DNA of 64,000 nucleotides from Geothrix rubra (GTDB lineage Bacteria; Acidobacteriota; Holophagae; Holophagales; Holophagaceae): contig NZ_BSDD01000001.1 of assembly GCF_030268065.1 (NCBI RefSeq), forward strand, positions 372,001 to 436,000, written 5' to 3'. The notes beneath the pieces were generated by a model. That model was not told the origin of the DNA. It was given only the letters and a program-made list of their open reading frames with translations, and made no database searches. This document shows, piece after piece, positions 32,002 through 40,559 of this stretch. The translations under genes and the position numbers were made by a program. Position 1 is the stretch's first letter. Each line of letters begins with the position of its first letter.

Positions 32002-33183
32002 TCACTGTTCCTGGGGGGCGGGATTGGGATCGTCGCTGGGCGGTCGGCTGTTGTTCACGATGAGCGGAGTCCCGTTCTTCAGCTTCAGCCCCCCGCTGGT
32101 GACCACCACCGTCCCGGGTTCCAGGCCCTTGAGGATGGCCACCTGGTCGCCCCGGGACGGTCCCGTGGTGACGAACACCTGCTCGGCCACCAGGCCCTCC
32201 CGCGGGTGCCCATCCGGCCCCGTGACCTGGGCCTTCTTCGCCACGAACACCGTGGCGCCGTAGGGGTTGTAGGTGATGGCCGTCTGGGGCAGGGTGAGGT
32301 GCTTCTCCCGCGCACCCACCTCCATGTTCACGGACACGAACATGCCGGGCAGGAGGTCGCGCCCGGGGTTGCGAAGCGTGGCCTCCACCTGGATGTTCCG
32401 GGTGGCCCCGTCCACCTTGGGATTGATGGCGGTGACCCGTCCCTGGAAGGTCTTTCCGGGGAAGGCATCCAGGGACAGTCGGACCGTCTCGCCGGGCTTC
32501 AGGGACGACGCATCCCGCTGGGGCAGGAAGAAGTCCGCGTAGATCGGGTCCATCTGCTGGAGGGTGGCCACCGGAACGCCCGAGTTGACGAAGGCCCCCG
32601 GGCTGGTGGAGAGGATGCCCACGCGGCCGGCGAAGGGCGCGGTGATCCGCTTCTTCGCGACCACGGCCGCGGCCTGCTGGACGGCAGCCTCCTTGACCCG
32701 GACATCCGCTTCGGTGGCGTCGAAGTCGCCCTGGCTGATGGCATGGATGGCCAGCTGCTCCCTGGCCCGGGACAGGTTGACGCGCGCCAGGGCCAGCCCC
32801 GCCTGGAGCTGCCTGAGCTGGGCGGCCTCGACCGAGTCGTTGAGCCGGACCAGGAGCTGTCCCTGCTTCACCTCCCCCCCGGGGTTGGCCGCGACCTGGG
32901 TGACGACACCGGATACCTCGAAGGCCAGATCCGCCCCCTTCATGGCACGGAGGCTTCCCACGGCGTTGAGGGCGGGCTGCCAGGTGTCAAAGGCCGCCAC
33001 GGCGGTCGTGACCGTCTGCGGGAATTCGCCTTTGGGCTGGGCTTTCATCTGCTTGGAAATCGCGGCGAACCAGAAGAAGGCGAGCAGGGCCACCAGGCCG
33101 AGGATTCCCAGGACCATCACCACCATCCGCCTGCCGATGCTCGGGGCGGGGCCGGTCGATTCCAGAGTGGTTTCGAGTTCCAT
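32002..33183 (-). CDS. RND efflux periplasmic adaptor (MFP)
   Basis: The 393-residue adaptor has an N-terminal membrane anchor (about 20-42, MVVMVLGILGLVALLAFFWF), not a lipobox. Lipoyl halves are LAFEVSGVVTQVAANPGGEVKQGQLLVRL and ITAPFAGRVGILSTSPGAFV, with a short alpha-hairpin between them; a beta-barrel follows (ETVRLSLDAFPGKTFQGRVTAINP), then a membrane-proximal domain and a Pro/Asp-rich tail. It links the pump and the outer-membrane lipoprotein encoded on either side. Spacing is 39 bases from the upstream gene and 10 to the pump gene. Confidence 0.93.
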   Translation of the reverse strand: MELETTLESTGPAPSIGRRMVVMVLGILGLVALLAFFWFAAISKQMKAQPKGEFPQTVTTAVAAFDTWQPALNAVGSLRAMKGADLAFEVSGVVTQVAANPGGEVKQGQLLVRLNDSVEAAQLRQLQAGLALARVNLSRAREQLAIHAISQGDFDATEADVRVKEAAVQQAAAVVAKKRITAPFAGRVGILSTSPGAFVNSGVPVATLQQMDPIYADFFLPQRDASSLKPGETVRLSLDAFPGKTFQGRVTAINPKVDGATRNIQVEATLRNPGRDLLPGMFVSVNMEVGAREKHLTLPQTAITYNPYGATVFVAKKAQVTGPDGHPREGLVAEQVFVTTGPSRGDQVAILKGLEPGTVVVTSGGLKLKNGTPLIVNNSRPPSDDPNPAPQEQ

Positions 33184-33222
33184 GGAGCGCTCCAGGCTGC
33201 GGGTCGGAGGTCGGGACGGGGA

Positions 33223-34719
33223 TCAAGGTGCGGGTTGGGGCGTCCGGGAAGGCGGCTCCCGCCAGCCCCCACCGAGGGCGGCATACAGGGCCGCGGTATC
33301 GGAGAGGCGGGCGGCCCTGGCGCGGATGTACCCGAGGCGCGCCAGCTGCCACTGCCGGGTGGCGTCGAGCAGCTGGAGGTAGCTGACGGACCCGATGCGG
33401 AATTCGGCCTTCACGATCTCCAGGGACTTGGCCGCGGCGGCTTCCGCCTTGGACTGGGCCTCCAGCTCGTCGGCGTCGAACTGGAGGGCGTTCAGGGTGT
33501 CGGAGACGTTCTGGAAGGCATTGAGGACCGAGGCACGGTAGGACGCGGACGCGGCATCCAGGCCCGCCTCGGCGGCGCGTTTCCTGGCCCGGAGGCTTCC
33601 ACCCTGGAAGATCGGCTGGAGCAGGTTCAGCCCGAGGCTCCAGGTCGTGGTGCCGTCCTTGAAGAGGCGCCCGGTCTCTGAGGCGGAGGACCCGTAGGCG
33701 CCGCCGAGGGTGATGTGCGGGAAGAGGTCCGCGGTGGCGAGTCCCACCTGGGCCGTCGCAGCCTGGAGCTGGGTCTCGGCGAGGCGGACGTCCGGCCGCC
33801 GGCGGACCACGTCCGAGGGCAGGGTGATCGGCACTTCCCCTGGCAGGCGGTAGGCGTCGAGGCTGCCGCCGGCGGGCAGGCCCTCGGAGGGCAATCGGCC
33901 CAGCAGGACGGCCAGCTGGTTCCGGACGGAGGCCAGGGCGAGCCGGAGGGGCGCGAGCGCGGCCTGGGCGCTGGCCAGCTGCGCGTGGATGGCCAGCAGG
34001 TCGACCTGGCTCTTGATGCCGATGGCGAACTGCTTCTCGGCCAGGTCGGACTGCTCCTGGAGTAGGGTGACCACCTTCTCGGTGGCCTGGATCTGCTCCT
34101 GGAGGGAGGCTTCCTGGAAAGTGGCGGTGGCCACGTTGGCGGCGAGGCTCAGGGAGGCCCCCTCGAGGAGCCAATGCTGGGCATCCACCTCCGCCCGCTG
34201 GAGCTCCACCTGATGGCGGATGCCTCCGAAGAGATCCAGCGTGTAGGAGACGTTCACCGAGGCGTTGTAGAGGGTGAAGGGCGTGCCTGAACCACCGGCA
34301 TCCAGGCTCTGCTTGGCGCGGGTCACCCCGGCGCCGGCGGTGGCCGCGGGGAACCAGGCGCCCCGGGCGGCCCTGAGCAGTTCCTCGGACCGCCGGAGCG
34401 AGGCCCGCGCGGCGTCCAGGGAGGGGCTGTGGGCCAGGGCCGCCTGGATGCGGCGGTCCAACTCCGGGCTGCCGAAGGCCGTCCACCAGGCTTCCGGGAC
34501 GGGGCCGGGGAGGAACCGCTGGGTCCCGCCCCCGGGCACCTCGGCGGACCCCACCGAGGCCGGGAGGGCCGAGGGGCCGAACCGGTCCGTCTTCGGGGGG
34601 GCAGGGGTCCGGTAGACCGGGCCCACGGCGCAGCCGGCGAGGGCAAGGAGGCAGGCTGCACCGAGCCCGGCCCGGACCGCCGTGTCATTCCGCAATCGTG
34701 TCAAAGGCACCTGGTTCAT
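33223..34719 (-). CDS. RND efflux outer-membrane lipoprotein (NodT/OprM family)
   Basis: A 498-residue TolC-like channel with a lipoprotein signal: ACLLALAGC, lipidated Cys at residue 30, then AVGPVYRTPAPP. The duplicated helical-hairpin architecture is visible in the paired ELDRRIQAALAHSPSLDAARA and RRPDVRLAETQLQAATAQVGLATADLFPHITLGG segments (ends quoted) and the conserved VRRRPDVRLAE. It is the first gene of the RND operon. The leader of about 130 bases upstream is AT-rich just before the start codon. Confidence 0.94.
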   Translation of the reverse strand: MNQVPLTRLRNDTAVRAGLGAACLLALAGCAVGPVYRTPAPPKTDRFGPSALPASVGSAEVPGGGTQRFLPGPVPEAWWTAFGSPELDRRIQAALAHSPSLDAARASLRRSEELLRAARGAWFPAATAGAGVTRAKQSLDAGGSGTPFTLYNASVNVSYTLDLFGGIRHQVELQRAEVDAQHWLLEGASLSLAANVATATFQEASLQEQIQATEKVVTLLQEQSDLAEKQFAIGIKSQVDLLAIHAQLASAQAALAPLRLALASVRNQLAVLLGRLPSEGLPAGGSLDAYRLPGEVPITLPSDVVRRRPDVRLAETQLQAATAQVGLATADLFPHITLGGAYGSSASETGRLFKDGTTTWSLGLNLLQPIFQGGSLRARKRAAEAGLDAASASYRASVLNAFQNVSDTLNALQFDADELEAQSKAEAAAAKSLEIVKAEFRIGSVSYLQLLDATRQWQLARLGYIRARAARLSDTAALYAALGGGWREPPSRTPQPAP

Positions 34720-34792
34720 GGTCCGTCCAGGAAAGAAAGGATAGTGGCACTCAGGCGATTGATGCGTATTTTTCTCAATCTCAACCGTGCCG

Positions 34793-34837
34793 GGCCCGGG
34801 GCGCCCAGGGCCGGTGCCCGGCCGGAGCCCCCGGGCC
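34793..34837. terminator. GC-rich inverted repeat downstream of the M64 peptidase gene
   Basis: GGCCCGGGG (34793-34801) pairs with CCCCGGGCC (34829-34837) across a GC-rich loop that can itself fold. No T-run follows on the minus strand, so intrinsic termination is doubtful; it could be a weak terminator between the M64 gene and the RND operon. Confidence 0.35.
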
Positions 34838-34852
34838 TTTGTCGCCTGTCCG

Positions 34853-36235
34853 CTACCTGGCGTACATCCGGATCACCCGCTCGATGGCGGCGCGGCAGGC
34901 GGCACAGAAGGGCACGCTGTCGCGGGTGAACATGATGCAGTCCTCCTGGCTGCGGAAGTAGCCGGTCGATTCGTAGTTGGCCCCCTCGAAGGCGCCCACC
35001 TGGCCGCTGTGCGCGTCGGTGCCGAGGAGGTTCGTCTCGAAGGCCTTCTCCCGGGCGAAGAGGGCGTCCATCTCGGACTCGGGCTTGTTGGCGGCCCGGA
35101 TGGCACGGCGCTCCTTCTGGATGGCGTGGCTGAAGGTCTCGAACTCGGCCTTCTTCCAGGGGGTGGGGAGCGGGGCGGCGGGACTGAGGAGCCCGGCCCA
35201 CTTGGGCTGCCTGGGATTCGCGGTGACATTGGGCTCCCAGGGCTCGGGGCGGGCGGGGCTGCTGGTCACGGCCACGTCCGAGGTGTAGTACTCGTCGGCC
35301 AGGCCCGCGAAGTGGTGGCCGAACTCGTGGACGAACACGTAGGAGGAGTAGGCATTGTCGGCGGCCACGGTGCTGAAGAGGTTGAAGATGCCGCCGCCCC
35401 CGTAGGTCTGGCCGTTCACCAGGATCTCCACGAACTCGTAGGGGGCGTAGGAGGCGGCCTCCCGCCAGGCCTTGTTGTCGAAGGTGAGGATGTAGCGTTC
35501 GCTGCCGAAGGCGTCGTAGGTGGCGCCCAGGGGGGAGTGGCGGTGGATTCCGGTGGAGGGCCGGGAGATGCCGCTCTCCTGGGCGGGAGGACAGATGGCC
35601 CACACGTTGAAATCGGCGCGGTGCTCCTTGAAGGGGCTCTGGGCGAAGAGCATCTCCATCAGGCGGCGGGCGTCCTTCTCGAACTTGGGCCGCTCGGCGG
35701 CGGTGTAGCCGTCGCCCAGGATGAGGAAGTCCGCCTTGCCGGCCGGGTCCCCCTCCTTCTGCAGGGCCAGGACGGCCCCGGGGCTGGGCGGCAGGGACCG
35801 GTCGATGGAGGGATCCCTGGGATCCAGGTCGAAGGTCCAGACGTCCTTGAAGGCGTTGGCGGCGTCGCGCACCTTCAGGTGGATGCGGACGGGCCCGTCG
35901 GGCTCCGGGAAGCGCAGGGATTCGGAGAAGGTCCGGCGGAGGGTCCGGGCTTCGTCCGTGGTCTCCCACTCGCCGAAGATGCTGGCGAAGCCGCGGGAAT
36001 AGAGGGCCTTGCCCGTGGCCTTGTCGTCCACCTCGAAGAAGTACTTGCCCAGGTTGCTGGCATCCAGGGCCTTGGCGGGATCCCCGGCCCAGGGCAGGGG
36101 CTCCACCACCACGCGGTCGAGGCCGAAGGTCTCGCTGGTGGCATCGCCGGTGTGGCCAAAGTCCACCCGCATCGTCCGGGGCGGGGCGGCCAGGCAGGCC
36201 AGGGTCGCGAGGGAGAAGAGCAGCCGACGGAGCAT
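34853..36235 (-). CDS. Secreted M64-family (IgA-peptidase-like) zinc metallopeptidase
   Basis: A 460-residue exported protein with a signal peptide (RRLLFSLATLACLAAP), an N-terminal M64 beta-domain (about 20-155) and the peptidase domain. It carries ADFLILGDGYTAAERPKF, then the zinc motif HEFGHH at 303-308 with Asp314 in GLADEY as a likely third ligand. C-terminal Cys pairs (EDCIMF, PFCAAC) probably form disulphides. The founding member cleaves IgA, but homologues in environmental bacteria are general secreted proteases of unknown substrate. Start 36235 is placed at the signal peptide; a longer in-frame extension would run over the divergent yhbY gene and is rejected. Confidence 0.88.
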   Translation of the reverse strand: MLRRLLFSLATLACLAAPPRTMRVDFGHTGDATSETFGLDRVVVEPLPWAGDPAKALDASNLGKYFFEVDDKATGKALYSRGFASIFGEWETTDEARTLRRTFSESLRFPEPDGPVRIHLKVRDAANAFKDVWTFDLDPRDPSIDRSLPPSPGAVLALQKEGDPAGKADFLILGDGYTAAERPKFEKDARRLMEMLFAQSPFKEHRADFNVWAICPPAQESGISRPSTGIHRHSPLGATYDAFGSERYILTFDNKAWREAASYAPYEFVEILVNGQTYGGGGIFNLFSTVAADNAYSSYVFVHEFGHHFAGLADEYYTSDVAVTSSPARPEPWEPNVTANPRQPKWAGLLSPAAPLPTPWKKAEFETFSHAIQKERRAIRAANKPESEMDALFAREKAFETNLLGTDAHSGQVGAFEGANYESTGYFRSQEDCIMFTRDSVPFCAACRAAIERVIRMYAR

Positions 36236-36281
36236 GGGGCACCTCGCCTTCGAGGATAGACTGGATGGATCCGGAGTTCCG

Positions 36282-36581
36282 ATGCTCAGCCCGAAACAGC
36301 GCCAGTTCCTCAAGGCCCAGGCCCACCACCTGAAGCCCGTCATGCACGTGGGCAAGGGCGGTGTCACGCCCGCCCAGGCCGCGGAACTCGACACCATGGT
36401 GGACAGCCTCGAGCTGGTGAAGGTCAAGATCAATCCCAACAGCTTCGAGGACGAGGCCACGGCCGCCGCCGCCCTCTGCGGTGCCGTGGCGGGGCTGCAG
36501 CACGTCTGGACCATCGGCCACACCCTGCTGCTCTTCCGGCCCAGCCGGACGAAGCCCACGCGGTATACCTTGCCGGGCTGA
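36282..36581 (+). CDS. yhbY: CRS1/YhbY-domain RNA-binding protein
   Basis: The 99-residue product is a single CRM domain: LSPKQRQFLKAQAHHLKPVMHVGKGG, then VKVKINPNSFED and VWTIGHTLLLFRPS. The GxxG-like loop is VGKGGV. Bacterial YhbY associates with pre-50S ribosomal particles. The ATG at 36282 starts the conserved domain; upstream in-frame codons overlap the divergent peptidase gene and are not conserved. It is 46 bases from the divergent peptidase start. Confidence 0.93.
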   Translation: MLSPKQRQFLKAQAHHLKPVMHVGKGGVTPAQAAELDTMVDSLELVKVKINPNSFEDEATAAAALCGAVAGLQHVWTIGHTLLLFRPSRTKPTRYTLPG

Positions 36582-36632
36582 CGAAGCTCAGGTTTTACGG
36601 CCTCTTCCCGAAACAGCCTGGGTGGAGGTCCG

Positions 36633-38735
36633 ATGCCCTACCTGTCCTGGACGGAGGGAACCCAGCTCATCCGGCATGGCCTGCAGGAGCGCTGTGTCCT
36701 GGGCCGGGACCCCCTGACCTGCACGCTGGCGCAGCCGAACCATCCGGAGCTCTCCCGGGAGCATGCGCAGATCAACCGGTACAGCGGGATCTGGTGGGTC
36801 CGCGACCTGGATTCATCCAACGGCACCTTCCTCAACGGCCTGCCGATCAACCACCCCCATGGGAACGCCCTCAAGGACGGGGACGAGCTGGTGCTGGGAG
36901 GGTGGACGATCCGCTTCACCGAGGGGTTCCCCGGGCTGGACGGCGCCACCTTCATCGAACGGGTGGGCGATCTCTTCCAGGAGGTGAAGCCCGAACCGGC
37001 CCAGGCCATGGCCCTGGTGCGCGGCATCGAGCTGCTCCACCGCTCCACGGAGAACCTGCTCCGGGAGATGGACCCCGAGGCCATGGTGAAGGGCCTGCTG
37101 GATGAATCGCTGCGGCTGTTGGGGGGGGATCGCGGGTTCCTGGTCATGAAACAGCCCGATGGGACCTGGCGGACCGCCTACCGGGTGGGTGACGTGCAGG
37201 AGGGCATCGGCCTCTCCCGTTCCGTGCTCGACTACGTGGGCCGGGAACAGACGGCCGTGCTTTCCAACCAGCCGCTGGCGGACCCGAGGTTCGGCGGATT
37301 CAGCCTGGTGGAGCTGCACCGGGGTTCCCTGATGTGCGCGCCCCTCGGCGAGGAGGGGGATCTCCAGGGGGCCCTCTACCTGGACCGGGAATCCGAGGGC
37401 CAACCGTTCAGCCGGTTCGATCTGGCGCTCTTCCAGGCATTCGTGCGCCAGGGGTCCCTGGCCCTGCGGCAGGCCATGCTCCACCGGCGGGCCCTGAGCC
37501 AGGCGGAGCTCCACGGGGAACTGTTGCGCCTTCGCCATGAACGTCAGCGGGAGCTCGACCAGCACGGGCAGCTCCTGGCCGCCATGGCGACGCCCATCCG
37601 CCGGCTCCGCAGCTGGTCCGAGGGGCTTTCGGGCACCTCCGGCCTGGCCATCCAGCAGCAGCTGAGCCAGCTTTGCGAGCTGATGGAGCATGGCCAGCAG
37701 GCGGACCAGGCCGAAGCGGGCGCGGCGGCCGGACACCCCTGGCGCCTGGAGCAGATCCAGGAGGAGGTGATCCACCGGTGGGGGCCCCTCGCGCACATCC
37801 GGGGTTCCCTCCTGGCCATCGACGACGCGCCCCGGGGTTCGGCCTGGGTCGGGAACGGGCCCGTGCTGACGGCCCTGTCGGGACTGGTGGAACCGGTGCT
37901 GATGCAGCTCGGCAGTGGCGGCTCCGTGGACGGCCGGTGGGACACCGAACGCGGCTGCCATGTGCTGCGCCTGGCCTTCCCGGCGGGCCTGCACTCCCCG
38001 GTTCCCGACCCCTGGACCCAGCGCGTCCTCCGGGAGGCCGGAGTGAGGTGGACCTGGAACGACCAGATGCTGTCGATCCTCCTTCCCGAGGGGCCCGATG
38101 TCCAGCCCGAGGAGCCGAATCGCCCCCTGCTGGGCCTGGTGACGGACGAGCTGACCCTCCTGGGGCTCTTCCAGACCGTGGCCGAGGTGAGCGACGTCTG
38201 GCTCTTCCCCCTGGAGGAGGAACCGCCCCTCCCGCCCCTGCCGCGCTTCCGCTTCCTGGTGGTGGACGCGAAGGGCGTGCGGGATCCCGAGGCCTGCATC
38301 CTGGCCTACCGGCACCATCCCTCCTTCTCGACGACCCCGATCCTGGTGGTGCGCTGCGCGGAGGAGGATACCCCCCGGCTCATGCAGGCCGGCGCGACGG
38401 ATTGGCTGGCGGAAGGGTTCCGTTGGGAGGCCCTGCACCACCGGCTCCAGGTGCTGAGGGGCCACACGGAGCTGCAGCAGCGGGCCCTGGCCGCCGAACG
38501 CCTGGATTCCTTCCGCAAGATGGCCGGCACCCTCAAGCATGAGATCAACAATCCGCTGGCCATCATCCTCATGCAGGTGGAGATGCTGCAGCGCAAGTAC
38601 CCGGAGGAGACCAAGCTCGCCAAGATCGGCGAGATGGTGGAGCGCATCCGCGGCCTCGTCCAGGTGCTCCAGAAGATGCGGGAGACCAGTACCGAGGACT
38701 ACGCGGACGGGTCGAGCATCCTGAAGCTGGGATAG
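36633..38735 (+). CDS. FHA-GAF signalling protein ending in a histidine-kinase DHp domain
   Basis: A soluble 700-residue protein preceded by GGAGG. Domains in order: FHA (about 18-95, CVLGRDPLTC and SREHAQINRY, then SSNGTFLNG), GAF (about 140-285, MCAPLGEEGDLQGALYLDRES), a helical linker, a segment at about 370-487 that resembles a badly degraded HATPase domain, a receiver-like segment at about 497-610 (FLVVDA, TTPILVVRC), and at the very end a DHp helix pair with His636 in MAGTLKHEINNPLAIILMQVEML. No ATP-binding domain follows the histidine, so it probably cannot phosphorylate itself in the usual way. It may be phosphorylated in trans, for example by the FHA-GAF kinase elsewhere in this window. 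That pairing is inference. Confidence 0.8.
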   Translation: MPYLSWTEGTQLIRHGLQERCVLGRDPLTCTLAQPNHPELSREHAQINRYSGIWWVRDLDSSNGTFLNGLPINHPHGNALKDGDELVLGGWTIRFTEGFPGLDGATFIERVGDLFQEVKPEPAQAMALVRGIELLHRSTENLLREMDPEAMVKGLLDESLRLLGGDRGFLVMKQPDGTWRTAYRVGDVQEGIGLSRSVLDYVGREQTAVLSNQPLADPRFGGFSLVELHRGSLMCAPLGEEGDLQGALYLDRESEGQPFSRFDLALFQAFVRQGSLALRQAMLHRRALSQAELHGELLRLRHERQRELDQHGQLLAAMATPIRRLRSWSEGLSGTSGLAIQQQLSQLCELMEHGQQADQAEAGAAAGHPWRLEQIQEEVIHRWGPLAHIRGSLLAIDDAPRGSAWVGNGPVLTALSGLVEPVLMQLGSGGSVDGRWDTERGCHVLRLAFPAGLHSPVPDPWTQRVLREAGVRWTWNDQMLSILLPEGPDVQPEEPNRPLLGLVTDELTLLGLFQTVAEVSDVWLFPLEEEPPLPPLPRFRFLVVDAKGVRDPEACILAYRHHPSFSTTPILVVRCAEEDTPRLMQAGATDWLAEGFRWEALHHRLQVLRGHTELQQRALAAERLDSFRKMAGTLKHEINNPLAIILMQVEMLQRKYPEETKLAKIGEMVERIRGLVQVLQKMRETSTEDYADGSSILKLG

Positions 38736-38738
38736 CCG

Positions 38739-39299
38739 CTACCGGCCATCGGCGGTGAGCCACCGGATCCCGCGCTCGCTCAGGAGGCCCTGGACGGGCC
38801 AGTCGTGGGGCTCCACGGGGACGATCTGGCGCATCTGGGCCTCGAATCCCGTGCCCAGGGTGACGACGTCCTCCGGAAGCCTTGCCAGGAGCGCGTCGAA
38901 GAAGCCCCGGCCATAGCCGAGCCGGTAGCCATCCTCGTCGAACGCGAGGCCCGGCACCAGGAGGAGCTGCACGGGTGGGAGGAAATGCTGGGCCAGGGCC
39001 GGCTCCATCAGGCCCCAGTGCCCCTTCTCCAGCGGCTCGGTGCCCCAGGCCAGACGGGGCGGCTGGGTGGAGGCCACGCGGGGGAAGAACCACAGCCAGT
39101 CCGGGTGGGCGGCCACGGCCGGCCGCAGGTCCACTTCCGCGCCGAAGGGCCAGAAGGCCCCGATGCGGGTGAAGCGGCGATCCCGGCAGAAGCGCCCGAG
39201 GTGGCCGGCGATGGCCGTGGACGAGGCCTCCCGCTCCGGGGCCGGCAGGGCGCCCCGGAGGGCCATGTAGTGGGCGCGCAGCTCGGCCTTGGTTTCCAT
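38739..39299 (-). CDS. 5-formyltetrahydrofolate cyclo-ligase
   Basis: A 186-residue enzyme that converts 5-formyl-THF to 5,10-methenyl-THF with ATP, the only route that recovers this storage or inhibitory folate. Features: an N-terminal KAELRAHYMALR basic helix, the WFFPRV strand, LLLVPGLAFDEDGYRLGYGRGFFDALL (the G-Y-G-x-G-x-x-D active-site loop) and a final GIRWLTADGR. It converges on the FHA-GAF gene with three bases between stops. Its product is the same folate species made by FtcD in this window. Confidence 0.92.
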   Translation of the reverse strand: METKAELRAHYMALRGALPAPEREASSTAIAGHLGRFCRDRRFTRIGAFWPFGAEVDLRPAVAAHPDWLWFFPRVASTQPPRLAWGTEPLEKGHWGLMEPALAQHFLPPVQLLLVPGLAFDEDGYRLGYGRGFFDALLARLPEDVVTLGTGFEAQMRQIVPVEPHDWPVQGLLSERGIRWLTADGR

Positions 39300-39365
39300 G
39301 GGTCCAGCTCAGCAGGGCCCTTGCGGAGCGTCAACGGCCGGGGCAGGGTACCTGGGGAGGTCGCC

Positions 39366-40559
39366 ATGATCCTGACCCGTCCCCTCCGGGGCCTGTTCCT
39401 TGGTTGCGTCGCGGGAGCGGCCTTCGGGCTGGCCGCCGTCCCGCCCTCCGGCCTGAGCCACCTGGTGCAGTCCGTGCCGGTGGAGACCGGGCTCGGGGAT
39501 CCCGGCCTGCCCTATGCCAAGGATGAATGGGTGGCCATGATCCGCTCCGCCCGCCAGAGCCTGGACTTCGGGGAGTTCTATGTCACGAACCGCCCCCACA
39601 GCGCCCTGGAGCCGGTGCTGGCGGAGCTGGAGAAGGCCGGGGCCCGCGGCGTGAAGATCCGCTTCCTGCTCTCGGCGAAGATGCTCGGCCAGGATCCGGC
39701 CTCCGTGGCGCGGCTGAAGGCCATCCCCGGGGCCGAAGTGCGGAGCTTCGACCTCACCGGGGTGTCCGGCGGGATCCTGCACGCCAAGTACTTCCTGGTG
39801 GACGGCCGGGAAGCCTACTTCGGCAGCCAGAACCTCGACTGGCGGGCCCTGGAGGAGATCCACGAGCTGGGCGTGCGCACCACGGACCCGCGGCTGGTGA
39901 CCCCCCTTAAGGAGATCTTCGGGGTGGACTGGCGCTTCGCGGAGACGCACAAGGTGCCGGACCTCCCGAAGCCGGGGATTCCCTCCACGGCCCGTCCCGA
40001 TGCGGAGCTCGTGGCCAGCCCGCCCTTCCTCACGCCCGGGGACATCCGGCCCTCCCTGGGGACCCTGGTGGAGCTGCTGGGCCAGGCGAGGCAGCGGATC
40101 CGCGTCCAGCTGCTGACCTACTCGCCGGTGGCGGGTCAGGACCGCTTCTGGCCGGTGCTGGACAACGCGCTCCGCGCCGCCGCGGTGCGGGGCGTGAAGG
40201 TGCAGCTGCTGGTCTCCGACTGGGTGCTGGGGGGCCGGGCCCTGCCGCATCTGAAATCCCTCACCCTGATCCCGAACCTGGAGGTGCGCATCGCCTCCAT
40301 TCCCGAGGCCTCGGAGGGCCACATCCCCTTCGCCCGGACGGTCCACAGCAAGTACCTCGTGGTGGACGACGCCGTCCTCTGGGTGGGCACCAGCAACTGG
40401 GAGGAGGGCTACTTCCTGGACTCCCGGAACGTGGAAGCCCTCTTCCGCGATCCGGTCCTCGCCACGCAGGGCGCGGCCATCTTCGACCGCCTGTGGGGCA
40501 GCCGGTTCGCGTTCCCCCTGGATCCCGGGAAGACCTACGAAAAGCGCAAGGTGGATTAG
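39366..40559 (+). CDS. Exported phospholipase D-family protein with two HKD motifs
   Basis: The 397-residue protein has a signal peptide (LRGLFLGCVAGAAFGLAAVP) and two PLD catalytic half-sites, each followed by a G-S/T-x-N. The first is H139-A-K141-YFLVD146 with FGSQN; the second is H327-S-K329-YLVVD334 with VGTSN. The pair makes one active site for phosphodiester transfer or hydrolysis at the cell surface or in the periplasm. Bacterial members include cardiolipin-synthase-like enzymes, nucleases and toxins; the signal peptide and lack of membrane helices argue against a cardiolipin synthase. GGGGAGG precedes the ATG at 39366. Its stop overlaps the mqnE stop by four bases. Confidence 0.87.
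   Translation: MILTRPLRGLFLGCVAGAAFGLAAVPPSGLSHLVQSVPVETGLGDPGLPYAKDEWVAMIRSARQSLDFGEFYVTNRPHSALEPVLAELEKAGARGVKIRFLLSAKMLGQDPASVARLKAIPGAEVRSFDLTGVSGGILHAKYFLVDGREAYFGSQNLDWRALEEIHELGVRTTDPRLVTPLKEIFGVDWRFAETHKVPDLPKPGIPSTARPDAELVASPPFLTPGDIRPSLGTLVELLGQARQRIRVQLLTYSPVAGQDRFWPVLDNALRAAAVRGVKVQLLVSDWVLGGRALPHLKSLTLIPNLEVRIASIPEASEGHIPFARTVHSKYLVVDDAVLWVGTSNWEEGYFLDSRNVEALFRDPVLATQGAAIFDRLWGSRFAFPLDPGKTYEKRKVD

Noticed and set aside
28797-32063. 1088-codon frame antisense to the RND pump
   Set aside because: It is the mirror of the conserved pump gene, with a repetitive His/Gly/Glu composition and no domain.
34853-36559. Longer N-terminus for the M64 peptidase up to 36559
   Set aside because: The extension would be antisense to almost all of yhbY and would bury the signal peptide.
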